64,000 bases of DNA from DASXAI01 sp963728985 (lineage in GTDB: Bacteria; Actinomycetota; Acidimicrobiia; Acidimicrobiales; Ilumatobacteraceae). The stretch's first letter is position 1; each line of letters starts with the position of its first letter. The notes beneath the pieces were generated by a model. The model saw only the letters and a program-made list of their open reading frames with translations, was not told the DNA's origin and made no database searches. Position numbers and translations under genes: made by a program. Below are positions 7,995 to 16,733 of this stretch, piece by piece. Where the stretch lies: assembly GCA_963728985.1 (NCBI GenBank), contig CAVSME010000003.1, positions 1,178,001 through 1,242,000 on the forward strand. The letters are read 5' to 3'.

Positions 7995-8605
7995 TCAGGG
8001 GCCACCGCGGGTGCCCACCAGCTCAGCCGGATGCGCCTGCGTGTAGTGGGCCGTCCACTTGCCGGCGCCACCGCAATTGGTCGTCGCGCACGAGCCGATT
8101 CGAACGATCGCGTCGGCGTCCTTCTCGCCCTCCACCACGTACACCCGGTCGCCCCGCTCGACGGCCCGCCGGACCTCGGGCAGCCGGTAGAGCACCCGCT
8201 CGACACCGTTCATTGCGCCGGCGCCAGCTCGACCTGAGGCCGGCACCAGGGCGAAGCTCTTCCTGATGCCGTTGACGCCCGGCTCGAACCTCCTGACCGT
8301 GTACAGGAGGTTGTCGTGCTCGTCGGTGTAGCGGTACTCGACAACCCGCCGAGCCGAACCGTTGGTGCCATTCACTGGCCGGTCGAACAGATCCGCCAGC
8401 GTCAGGCCGAGGGAAGCCGTGATGGCATCGGCCGAGCACCCCGCCGAGCGGCACGTGACAAGGACCCGGTCCGAGGCCGGGTCGACGTCGAGCGACGGAT
8501 GGTGGTCATGGTGGCAGGGCACAACGCCCCGTAACCCTCGCCCTTCTGCCTCGGGTCAAATCCCCTCACGGAGAGGCGCTCCACGACCCGCTCGATCGCG
8601 CTCAC
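7995..8605 (-). pseudogene. Phage/ICE primase-like protein, frameshifted and 3'-truncated
   Basis: The two frames join into one primase-like product. The N-terminal part (VSAIERVVERL... GYGALCPA) is read from the GTG at 8605 and the continuation (HHDHHPSLDV... VVEGEKDADAI) in the next frame, with the shift at about 8511-8516. It resembles zinc-binding plus TOPRIM-type primases of mobile elements: the VEGEKDADA motif is the first TOPRIM strand and acidic residue. The product stops shortly before the expected DxD motif, right beside the tRNA, so the C-terminal part was lost. The start overlaps the stop of the upstream excisionase-like gene (GTGA), showing an original operon. Confidence 0.75.
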
Positions 8606-9012
8606 CGATCCCCCTGTGTGGTGGGGCCTCGGTTACCGCCGAAGCCCGCCGACGGAGCCGGCGACGGGCGCGATCGACTCCGACGTGAAGCCGTCGGTGG
8701 TGTCGGCGGGAGCGACGTCACGAACGCTTCCAGATCAGCGCGCCGGACAAGTCGGCGCCCGTCGAGCTTCACCGAGCACAGCCGCCCGTCGGCGATGAGC
8801 GCCTGCACTTTCCTGACACTGCACCCGAGCTGCTCCGCGACTTGGCCCACGTCGAGGAGCAGAGGCAGACCACCGGTAAACCGCGGCTCGGGTGCAGGCA
8901 GCACCGACTCGCCCAACTCGTACTCAGAAAGCGCCTCGACCAGAGCCCGGCGAAGCAGCCGGCCCGGTTCCTCGCCCGCGAGCGCAGATCCCCGCCGGCG
9001 CGATCCGCTCAC
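8602..9012 (-). CDS. Excisionase-like helix-turn-helix protein
   Basis: A 136-residue protein with a central MerR/HTH-17 type DNA-binding domain at about residues 51-101 (DVGQVAEQLGCSVRKVQALIADG followed by the wing RRLVRRADLEAFV). This is the architecture of Xis and AlpA-like directionality factors of integrative elements. The flanks are Arg/Pro-rich and low in complexity. It overlaps the primase remnant downstream and a second HTH remnant upstream, in both cases by the 4-bp GTGA arrangement. A function in excision is likely but cannot be exercised without an integrase. Confidence 0.7.
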   Translation of the reverse strand: MSGSRRRGSALAGEEPGRLLRRALVEALSEYELGESVLPAPEPRFTGGLPLLLDVGQVAEQLGCSVRKVQALIADGRLCSVKLDGRRLVRRADLEAFVTSLPPTPPTASRRSRSRPSPAPSAGFGGNRGPTTQGDR

Positions 9013-9095
9013 GCCGCACCCCCCGGCAACTTCGACCTCGACGCGACGAACTCATCGAGGTCGATCTGGCGAAACCGCATCGTCCGGTCGGTCAG
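9009..9095 (-). pseudogene. 3' end of a second helix-turn-helix/excisionase-like gene
   Basis: On the minus strand a frame ending in TMRFRQIDLDEFVASRSKL then GGAA-stop at 9009 matches the wing and last helix of HTH-17 domains (RFRxxDLDEF). Nothing upstream of about 9095 continues it: the sequence changes there to a plus-strand reading frame of another protein. It is therefore a 5'-truncated remnant cut by a deletion or rearrangement. The 4-bp overlap with the start of the next gene suggests that it once headed the same operon. Confidence 0.5.
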
Positions 9096-9097
9096 CC

Positions 9098-9577
9098 TTG
9101 CTCGATGCGGGCCATCCCTCGGCCGCGTTCGTGTGGGCCGTCCGCTCCGCTGAGATGCTGATGCGCGAGGTGCTGTTGATGCCGCACTTCATGGCCCAGG
9201 GGAAGTCGTGGGATGCCGCCCGGCACCACGCGATCGAGGTGATGGGTGGCAGCGCCCAGCGTTGGCGTCGGGCGTTCGACCTAATGGCCGACTGGTACAA
9301 CCTCGACCCCGCGCTCACCGAGGACAACGCCGACGCTTGGGCAGTGTGGCGCACCGACTTGGTACGCCGCCGGGGCGACCTCGTGCACGGCCGGATGGTG
9401 CCAGATGCCACCGCGGCCGAGGCGGCCGAGGCGATCAACTTCGTGTGGCAGATGGTCCGCTGGTATGCGATGCGGCTGATGGGCAAGGACCACCCGGTGG
9501 GCGTTCAGCTGCGCGAGATGCTGGACGGGGCGCGGACGGTCTATCAGCGGGAACAACAATCGGACTCCGACCGGTAG
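9098..9577 (+). pseudogene. HEPN-like protein fragment (5'-truncated)
   Basis: The frame encodes LLDAGHPSAAFVWAVRSAE... and ends at 9577 with about 158 residues. The helical pattern and RRGDLVHGRM (an R-x4-H motif) followed by AAEAINFVWQMV resemble the C-terminal helices of HEPN-domain proteins, which are often RNases of toxin or defence systems. The similarity stops abruptly at about 9095, where the opposite-strand HTH remnant begins, so the N-terminal part is missing or the start is at an internal ATG (9155). The family assignment rests on motif and helix pattern only. Confidence 0.45.
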
Positions 9578-9726
9578 GCGTCGATCGGCAACGTGGGCGG
9601 CCTCGGCGCGACGCGTGGGGCGCCCGTCGCTGCCCATCAGCGCCCGCTCACTGACGCCTTGCAGGCCGCACCCGGAGCCTCGAAGCGGCGGCCAACCCGG
9701 CGCCGGGCGGATCGAGCCGGTGTGCA

Positions 9727-9740
9727 TACGATCTGGCCTC
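9727..9740 (+). promoter_or_regulatory. Leaderless-type promoter of cyclase gene 1
   Basis: TACGAT at 9727-9732 is a good actinobacterial -10 hexamer placed 8 bases before the GTG start, with no ribosome binding site between. The same block, TGC(A/G)TACG(A/C)T followed by a GC-rich spacer and GTGGGGGT, precedes the two paralogues, which supports both the promoter and the choice of start. Confidence 0.6.
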
Positions 9741-12410
9741 GTGGGGGTTGGGCCGCCGTCGGGGACGGTCACGTTTCTGTTCACCGACATCGAGGGGTCG
9801 ACGCGGGGCTGGGAGGCTGACCCGGAGGCGATGCGCGCCGCCCTGGTCGTCCATGACCAGGTGCTGCGATCGGTGATCGAGGCGCATGGTGGTTGGTTGT
9901 TCAAACACACCGGTGACGGGGTGTGCGCCGCGTTCGGCTCGGCTCGCGCCGCGATCGACGCCGCCGTCGAGGCGCAGCAGACGTTGGGGTTGCCGGTGCG
10001 GATGGGGGTCGCCACCGGCGAGGCCGAGCGTCGCGGGGAGGACTATTTCGGTCCGGTGTTGAACCGCACGGCGCGGGTGATGGCCGCCGGTCACGGCGGC
10101 CAGATCCTGGTGGCGGCGTCGACGGCGGCGGTGGTGTCGGGTGTCGACCTGGCTGATCGGGGCGAGCATCGCCTGCGCGACTTGTCGGGTGTCGAGCACT
10201 TGTACCAAGTGCGCGGCGAGGGGTTGCGGGCCGAGTTCGCGCCGTTGCGGACGTTGGATGCGGTGCCGGGGAACCTGCCGGTGCAGACGACCAGTTTCGT
10301 GGGTCGCGAGATGGCGGTGAAGGAGCTGGCTGAGCAGGTGCGGGCGCATCGGCTGGTGACCCTCACCGGCGTGGGCGGGGTGGGCAAGACCCGCCTGGCG
10401 ATCCAGGTCGCGGCGGAGCTGACCGGCGAGTTCCCTGACGGGGTGTGGCTCGTCGAGCTGGCTCCCGTCGGCGAGCCCGCGGCCGTGCCCGACGTGGTCG
10501 CCACCGCATTGGGCGTCACCCCCCAGGCGGGGCTCACCGTGACCGACAGTCTCGCCCAGGCTCTGTCGGGTCGCCGCCTGCTGCTCGTGTTGGACAACTG
10601 TGAACACGTCCTCGGTGCCGCGGGCGACTTGGTGGAGACGATCTTGACTCGCACGGCGACGGTGACGGTGATGGCGACCTCGCGAGAGGGCCTCCGCTTG
10701 CCGGCCGAGCAGTTGTGGCCCGTCCCCTCGCTCGACGTCCAGAGCGGGGCCAACTCCGCGGCGGTGGAGTTGTTCGTCGAACGGGCCCAGTCGGTGAAGC
10801 CTGATTTTGCACCGGGCGGGGCGGATGAGGCCGAGGCGGTGGCCGAGATCTGCCGGCGGCTGGATGGGATCGCGTTGGCGATCGAGCTGGCGGCCGCGCG
10901 CATGGTGTCGTTGAGTGCCCAAGATGTCCGCGACCGTCTCGGTGATCGATTCCGTTTGCTGTCGGGGTCGCGGCGCGGCTTGGAACGCCACCAGACGCTG
11001 CGCAACACGGTGCAATGGTCCTACGACCTGCTCGATGACGACGAACGGGCGGTGTTGGGCCGCTGCTCGGTCTTCGCCGACGGCTTCGACACGGCGGCCG
11101 TCACCGCCATGTGCGATGGGTTCGATGAGTACGCCGTGTTGGATCTGTTGGACTCGTTGGTGCGCAAGTCGCTGATCACGGTGGAGCACGTGGATCGCCA
11201 CGCCCGCTACGGGATATTGGAGACGATCCGCCAGTTCGCCGAGGAACGACTGGCCGCCACGGACACGATCAACCAGGTCCGGGATCGCCACGCCCGCTTC
11301 TACGCCGAGCAGGTCATCGCTCGTTGGAACGTGTGGGAAGGGCCCGGCTATCGGGAGGCGGCTGATTGGGTAGACGCTGAGTTCGCCAACCTGCGTGCTG
11401 CGTTCCGCTGGGCGGCCGACCACGGCGACCTGGTGACCGCGACGGCGATCGCCGCTCACATCACGGTTATGTCGTTTCTCACGCAACGCTTCGAGCCGAT
11501 GGGTTGGGTCGAAGAGATCCTCCCGGCCGCCGCCGCCGCCGAGGTTCCTCAGCTTCCCCGGCTGTACACCGCGGCGGGGCTGGCTACCTATGTGGGGAGG
11601 ATCGCGGCCGCCGCCGTTCACGGCCAGGCCGCGGTGGAATTGCAGCACCATCCCCGCTACGACCCATTCGATCCGGGATGGCCGGAGTCAGTGGCGGTGG
11701 CCGCGAACTTTCTCAGCAGCGGCGACGCGGTCCGCTACGCGGATGGCATGGCCGCCGTGGCCCGCCAACCCGGCTTCGCCCATGTGATCGGCATGGCAAC
11801 GTTGCTGTTCATCCTGCCGGCGGCCGGGCGGGCCGAGGAGGCCAGGGCCATCTCGGCTGAGGTCCTGACGGTGGCGCGGGGCCACGGGAACCCGTTCTGG
11901 ATCATGTTCGCACTGGAAGGGACAGCCCGTGCGTTTGCCGAGACCGACCCGGCTCGTGCCCTGGATGCCTGTCGGCAGGGATACGTATTGGCCCAAGAGG
12001 AGCGGCTTCGATGGGGCGAAGCCCGTCTCGCGTATCAGACCGCCGGCCTCGAAACGCTCCACGGCAATGTCGATCAGGGACTGGTCTTGTTTGATATCGC
12101 CATCGATACCTTCCGTCGCGACGGAAATCAGGTGGACATGGCCGCCGCGCTTGGCGAACTGGCGGCGTTCTTCGACCGCAACGGGCAGCCCGAGACCGCG
12201 GCCATCATCTATGGCACGAGTACCCGCTATGTCGCGGCGAGCTGGGAAGCCCAACTCCCAGCGGCTCTCGCGCATCTGCGCGCCACCCTGGGCGTCGCGG
12301 CCTTTGAAGAGTGTGTCGCCGCCGGAGCGGCTATGGAACCCGCCGACGCCGTCGCCTACGCCCGCGACCAGATTCAAGCCGCTCGCCGCCAACTCGCCGA
12401 CGCCACCTGA
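9741..12410 (+). CDS. Class III nucleotidyl cyclase fused to NB-ARC-type ATPase and TPR-like C-terminus (copy 1)
   Basis: An 889-residue signalling protein. An N-terminal class III cyclase (residues 9-160) has metal aspartates Asp16 (FTDIEGS) and Asp59 (HTGDG), the adenine-selecting pair Lys55/Asp101 and the transition-state motif NxxxR at 108-112, so it should make cAMP. FVGRE (187) starts a STAND/NB-ARC-type ATPase with Walker A GVGGVGKT (210-217) and Walker B LLLVLDNCEH. The last ~400 residues look helical and TPR-like. Similar cyclase-ATPase fusions occur in mycobacteria (Rv0386 type), where a LuxR domain often follows; none is seen here. This is the only one of the island's three copies that appears intact. 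Confidence 0.88.
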   Translation: MGVGPPSGTVTFLFTDIEGSTRGWEADPEAMRAALVVHDQVLRSVIEAHGGWLFKHTGDGVCAAFGSARAAIDAAVEAQQTLGLPVRMGVATGEAERRGEDYFGPVLNRTARVMAAGHGGQILVAASTAAVVSGVDLADRGEHRLRDLSGVEHLYQVRGEGLRAEFAPLRTLDAVPGNLPVQTTSFVGREMAVKELAEQVRAHRLVTLTGVGGVGKTRLAIQVAAELTGEFPDGVWLVELAPVGEPAAVPDVVATALGVTPQAGLTVTDSLAQALSGRRLLLVLDNCEHVLGAAGDLVETILTRTATVTVMATSREGLRLPAEQLWPVPSLDVQSGANSAAVELFVERAQSVKPDFAPGGADEAEAVAEICRRLDGIALAIELAAARMVSLSAQDVRDRLGDRFRLLSGSRRGLERHQTLRNTVQWSYDLLDDDERAVLGRCSVFADGFDTAAVTAMCDGFDEYAVLDLLDSLVRKSLITVEHVDRHARYGILETIRQFAEERLAATDTINQVRDRHARFYAEQVIARWNVWEGPGYREAADWVDAEFANLRAAFRWAADHGDLVTATAIAAHITVMSFLTQRFEPMGWVEEILPAAAAAEVPQLPRLYTAAGLATYVGRIAAAAVHGQAAVELQHHPRYDPFDPGWPESVAVAANFLSSGDAVRYADGMAAVARQPGFAHVIGMATLLFILPAAGRAEEARAISAEVLTVARGHGNPFWIMFALEGTARAFAETDPARALDACRQGYVLAQEERLRWGEARLAYQTAGLETLHGNVDQGLVLFDIAIDTFRRDGNQVDMAAALGELAAFFDRNGQPETAAIIYGTSTRYVAASWEAQLPAALAHLRATLGVAAFEECVAAGAAMEPADAVAYARDQIQAARRQLADAT

Positions 12411-12454
12411 CCGCTTTCCCGCGGGCGACGGCGACTCGGAGCGCGCCCTGTGCG

Positions 12455-12468
12455 TACGCTCTGGCGCC
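12455..12468 (+). promoter_or_regulatory. Leaderless-type promoter of cyclase gene 2
   Basis: TACGCT at 12455-12460, again 8 bases before the GTG start (12469) and within the same conserved block as at the other two copies. It lies 45 bp after the stop of copy 1, so copy 2 has its own promoter instead of depending on read-through. Confidence 0.55.
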
Positions 12469-13317
12469 GTGGGGGTGCGGCCGCCGTCGGGGACGGTGAC
12501 GTTCTTGTTCACCGACGTGGTGGGCTCGACGACGTTGTGGGAGTCGGCGCCGGAGGCGATGGGCCAGGCGATAGCTCGCCAGGACGGGCTGCTGAGCGCC
12601 GCGATCGAGGCTCACGACGGCTACGTATTCGCGACGGGGGGCGACGGGCTGGCGGCGGCGTTCGCCCGAGCGGGCGACGCCATCCGCACCGCCGTGGCCG
12701 CCCAGGCGGCCCTGCTGGCCGAGCGGTGGCCGGAAGGCGTGTCGATCTCGGTGCGGATGGGTCTGCATTCGGGTGAGGCCGACGAGCGCGAGAACGGGTT
12801 CTTCGGCACGGCCGTGAACCGGGCGGCGCGGATCATGTCGGTGGCCCAGGGCGGCCAGATTCTGATCTCGGCGGTCACGGCGAGCCTGGCGGGCCGAGTG
12901 CCAGGGGTGGAGCTGCACCCGGTGGGCTCGCGCCATCTGCGCGGCGTCAGCGAGCCCGTCGACCTGGTTGTGGTCCTCGCCGACGATGCCAATCTGAACC
13001 CGACCCCACCCCCTACCGATGTCGTCGAGGGCAACCTGCCCCGGCCGGTGACCGAGTATGTGGGCGATCTGGCCGAGCTGCGACGCCGAGTGGGGGGCCT
13101 GTCTGGCCGCCGCTTGGTGACCTTGACGGGCTCGGGGGGCGTGGGCAAGACGCGTACGGCGATCGAGGTCGGCTGGTTGAGCAGCGACCAGTTCCCAGGG
13201 GGTGTGTGGTTGGTGGAGCTGGCCCCGGTGGGGGTCGGCGACGCGGTCGGCGCGGCGGTGGCGGCGACGTTGGGGGTGCAAGTCCAATGCGCTGCACGCC
13301 ACGCTCGTGCGGATTAG
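12469..13317 (+). pseudogene. Cyclase/NB-ARC gene copy 2, truncated after Walker A region
   Basis: The frame codes for 282 residues: a class III cyclase domain (FTDVVGS, GGDGLAAAF, VNRAARI), then a STAND linker (EYVGDLAELRRRV) and GSGGVGKTR Walker A. It leaves the family alignment after ATLGVQ at about 13285 and stops 10 codons later; roughly 600 residues present in copy 1 are absent. In this copy the residue equivalent to Lys55 is Ala (VFATGGDG), and FFG replaces DYFG, so ATP selectivity would differ or be lost. Whether the cyclase half alone is functional is open. Confidence 0.8.
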
Positions 13318-13699
13318 CGAGATCCGCTTCGACCTGGCGCTCACCAGCGTGGCGGCCAGGGTGGCCGTTTGGCTCGTCCGCGTCGGGCGGCCCGAAGCTG
13401 CCAGCGTCGCCGACGGATGGTTCCGGCGCTCATGTGACGAACCCCCACGCCGCGTTGCAGCCGGTTCTCCATCAGCTCGACCACCTGCTCGACGCCAGTA
13501 CCTTCCCCGACGCACGATCACGAGGCGCCGCCATGAGCCATTCCGAACTGATCGACTACCTCGACGCCGAACTGACCAGCATCGTCGAGGAGAACACGGT
13601 GACCTCGTCGTAACCGTCCCACCGCCTCGGGTCGTCGGACTCGGCAATTTCGCAGGGCATCTGACCGCTGCCCGGACCAGGCAGGCCCAAAGGGATGCA
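13318..13699 (+). other. Non-coding or relic segment between cyclase copies 2 and 3
   Basis: About 380 bp follow the truncated end of copy 2. A short plus-strand frame ending at 13613 (SHSELIDYLDAEL then TSIVEENTVTSS) and another earlier frame (LHATLVRISEIRFDLAL) read like pieces of real proteins but match nothing I recognise. They are probably remnants brought in by the rearrangement that truncated copy 2. Confidence 0.4.
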
Positions 13700-13711
13700 T
13701 ACGATCGGGCC
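13700..13711 (+). promoter_or_regulatory. Leaderless-type promoter of cyclase gene 3
   Basis: TACGAT at 13700-13705 inside GATGCATACGAT, 6 bases before the GTG at 13712. It is the third occurrence of the block found before copies 1 and 2. Confidence 0.6.
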
Positions 13712-16387
13712 GTGGGGGTGCGACCGCCGTCGGGGACGGTGACGTTTCTGTTCACCGATATCGAGGGTTCGACGCGTCGCTGGGAGGCCGATCCGGAGGC
13801 GATGCGTGCCGCCCTGGTCCTCCATGACGAGGCGCTGCGATCGGTGATCGAGGAGCATGGGGGCTGGTTGTTCAAACACACCGGCGACGGGGTGTGTGCG
13901 GCGTTCGGGTCGGCTCGGAGGCGATCGAGGCCGCGGTCGATGCGCAGCAGACGTTGGGGTTGCCGGTGCGCATGGGGATCGCCACCGGTGAGGCGGAGCG
14001 TCGCGGGGAGGACTATTTCGGTCCGGTGTTGAACCGGACGGCGCGGGTGATGTCCGCCGGCCACGGCGGCCAGATCCTGGTGGCGGCGTCCACGGCGGCG
14101 GTCGTGTCGGGCGTCGAGCTGATCGATCGGGGCGAACATCGCCTGCGCGACTTGTCGGGTGTCGAGCACCTGTACCAGGTGGCCGCGCCGCGATTGCGGG
14201 TCGATTTCGCGCCGTTGCGGACGATGGATGCGGTGCCGGGAAACCTGCCGGGGCAGACGACCAGTTTCGTGGGCCGCGAGGTCGCGGTGAAGGAACTGGC
14301 CGAACAGGTGAGAGCCCATCGGCTTGTGACCCTCACCGGCGTGGGCGGGGTGGGCAAGACCCGCATGGCGATCCAGGTCGCGGCGGAGCTGGCCGGCGAG
14401 TTCGCTGATGGACTGTGGCTCGTCGAGTTGGCACCCGTCGGCGAGCCAGCGGCGGTGCCCGACGTGGTCGCCACCGCATTGGGCGTCACCCCCCAGGCGG
14501 GACTCACCATGACCGAAAGCCTCGCCCAGGCTCTTTCGGGTCGCCGCCTGCTGCTCGTGTTGGACAACTGCGAACACCTCCTGGGCGCGGCGGCCGACCT
14601 GGTGGAAACGATCCTGACCCACACCACGACAATGAGGATCATCACCACGTCCCGTGAGGGGCTACGGGTAGGAGCCGAGCAGTTGTGGCCGGTTCCGTCG
14701 CTGGATGTCGCAGCCGCGCTCGGGTCGGCGGCGGTGGAACTGTTCGTGGAACGCGCCCGAGCCGTGAACCCCGACTTTGTGTTGGGCGACGATGCCGAAT
14801 CGTCGGCGGTCGTCGAGATCTGCCGGCGTCTGGATGGCATCGCGTTGGCGATCGAGTTGGCGGCGGCCAGGACGGTATCGATGAGCACGATCGATGTTCG
14901 GGACCGGCTTGGGGACCGGTTCCGGTTGTTGGCCGGGGCGCGACGGGGGTTGGAGCGGCATCAGACCTTGCGCCAGGCGGTGGGGTGGTCGTTCGATTTG
15001 CTCGATACCACCGAGCGGACGTTGCTGTGCCGTTGTTCGGTGTTCGCGGGCGGTTTCGACGCCGCGGCTGCGGTGGCAGTGTGCGGTAGCGGACAGGACG
15101 AGTATGCGGTGCTGGATCTGCTCGATTCGCTGGTGCGGAAGTCGTTGGTGACCATCGAGCGGCGCGCCGGGCCGGCCCGGTACGGGCTATTGGAGACGAT
15201 CCGCCAGTTCGCCGCTGAGGAGTTGGCCGCCACCGGCGCCTCCGACGATCTGCGGGATCGTCACGCCGCCTACTTCGCGGCCCAGGTCGTCACCCAACTC
15301 GACGCGTCGAACGGGCCGCTCTTCCGCGGCGCCGTCGAGTGGGTGGATACCGAGCTGGCCAACCTGCGGACCGGTTTCCGATGGGCCGTCGATCAGGCCG
15401 ATCTCGTCACTGCCGTGGCGATCGCCGCTCATACCGCCCAGCTGGGTTTCTTCCGTCAGCGGTTCGAAGCGGTCGGCTGGGCCGAGGAGATCCTCGAAGC
15501 GGCCACTGACGCCGATGTACGGCAACTCCCGCGCCTCTACACCGCGGCCAGTAACTGCTTGTACACCGGTCGGCCCGAGGTCGCGGTGGGGTACGCGCAA
15601 ACCGCCGATCGCGTTGGAGCAAGACGGCCGATACGACCCCTTCCCAGCCTTCTACACCCCACGGGGGCGCGAGGCCGAAGCCCATCGATTCGCTGGCCGC
15701 AACGACCGCCGGCTGGAGATTTATCGAAGCCTGGCCGCTCAGCCCAATCCCGACCACCGAGCTCTTGGCCTCGGTTCACTGCTGTACGTCCTACCAGAAG
15801 TCGGGCTCGGAGCGGAGGCCAGAACCATCGCCGACGAGGCCCTGGCGACGGCCCGCGCTTCGGGCAATCCCGTATCGATCACCTACGCGCTCCACGCCTA
15901 TGGCCGCGCGTTCGCCGAGACCGACCCGGAACGAGCCCTGAGCACGATGCGACAGGCGCTCGCCTCCGCCCGGGAGCACGGGCTCGGGTTCTTCGAGGCG
16001 CTGTTCGCCCGGGACCTCGCCAGTCTCGAAGCCGTCCACGGTGACCGCGACCAGGCCCTCCGGTTGTTCGACACCGCCATCGAGGCGTTCCACCGTGCCG
16101 GCAACGCCGGCAGCCTCTCCCTCACACTCGCCTACCTGACCGTGTACCTCGCCGACAATGACCAACCCTCGATCGCCGCGACCGTGCACGGCGCCAGCAC
16201 GCGCCACGCCGCCATCAGCACCGTCACCAGGCTGCCCTCGACCGTCGATCACGTTCGCCTCGTGCTCGGCGAGACGGACTTCAACCGATGTGTCGCCGCC
16301 GGGGCCGCCATGGAACCCGCCGAAGCCGTCGCCTACGCCCGCGCCCAGATCGAAGCCGCTCGCCGCCAACTCGCGGACGTCACCTGA
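13712..16387 (+). pseudogene. Cyclase/NB-ARC gene copy 3, two frameshifts
   Basis: Copy 3 parallels copy 1 along its whole length, from VGVRPPSGTVTFLF to AARRQLADVT, and is very similar to it at DNA level. The cyclase has Asp16, Lys55 and Asp59 like copy 1. The frame breaks first at about 13914-13918 (GSAR / EAIEAAV) and again at about 15600-15615 (YAQTAD / ALEQDGRYDPF), each consistent with a single-base change. Walker A (GVGGVGKT) and LLLVLDNCEH are intact in the middle segment. Either the gene is decaying or two consensus errors have split a functional gene of about 890 residues. Confidence 0.82.
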
Positions 16388-16618
16388 CCTCTCCCGCCCG
16401 CTCCTCGGATAGCACTGAGCCCAGCCGTCTCAGTTCCCGATCGGAAGCGGCGAGACCATTGGTCGGGGTTGCGTCCATTCCAAACCGAACCGACGTCGCC
16501 CCAGGCAGACGCCGGCGCGAACCGAGAACTCCGCGAAAACTCCGCGTGCCATCCCTCCGGTGCATGCTGCCCGACCAGCACGTCAATCGAACAGACCCTG
16601 CATGACCAGGGACAACCC
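16388..16618. other. Intergenic segment at the right end of the island
   Basis: About 230 bp between the stop of cyclase copy 3 and the iterons. I see no convincing gene on either strand; the open frames through it read into the tRNA repeat and have no family character. Confidence 0.4.
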
Positions 16619-16658
16619 GTGCACGCGAGTGCACCCGAGTGCACCGAAGAGCACTCCA
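16619..16658 (+). repeat. Four 10-bp iterons beside the right attachment repeat
   Basis: GTGCACGCGA, GTGCACCCGA, GTGCACCGAA and GAGCACTCCA follow each other without gaps and end one base before the 51-bp repeat. Short tandem sites flanking the core are typical arm-type binding sites for tyrosine integrases or excisionases. The last unit is degenerate. Confidence 0.6.
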
Positions 16659-16659
16659 T

Positions 16660-16710
16660 CAGCGTTCGGGACGCTGAGGTCGCGGGTTCGAATCCCGCCT
16701 TCCCGACCAC
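16660..16710 (+). repeat. Right attachment repeat (attR), 3' half of tRNA-Pro
   Basis: A 51-bp direct copy of 7933-7983 covering the anticodon stem, variable loop, T-arm, acceptor 3' strand and CCA. The 5' half of the tRNA is missing, so it is not a functional tRNA gene but an integration scar. Confidence 0.9.
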
Positions 16711-16733
16711 CGCCTTCCCCTCCAAGTCGTGTG

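Larger units (their letters stand above)
7984..16659. mobile_element. Degenerate genomic island integrated at tRNA-Pro
   Basis: The 8.7-kb segment lies between two 51-bp tRNA-Pro direct repeats. On its left side it carries typical integrative-element genes on the minus strand (excisionase-like helix-turn-helix, primase-like protein), now broken. Its cargo is a HEPN-like fragment and three paralogous cyclase/NB-ARC genes. There is no recognisable integrase or transfer gene, so it should be immobile on its own. Ten-base iterons adjoin the right repeat. A fragment of a fourth cyclase gene just outside the right repeat shows that the history is more complex than a single insertion. Confidence 0.8.

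Noticed and set aside
13290..13613. A separate gene between cyclase copies 2 and 3
   Set aside because: The open frames are short, begin inside the neighbouring gene and have no recognisable domain, so I list the stretch only as a relic.
16619..16658. CRISPR-like or VNTR array
   Set aside because: The 10-bp units are contiguous, with no spacers and no cas genes nearby; integrase arm sites are a better reading.
16660..16710. Second tRNA-Pro gene
   Set aside because: Only the 3' half from the anticodon stem is present; the acceptor 5' strand and D-arm are missing, so it cannot fold into a tRNA. It is the att repeat.
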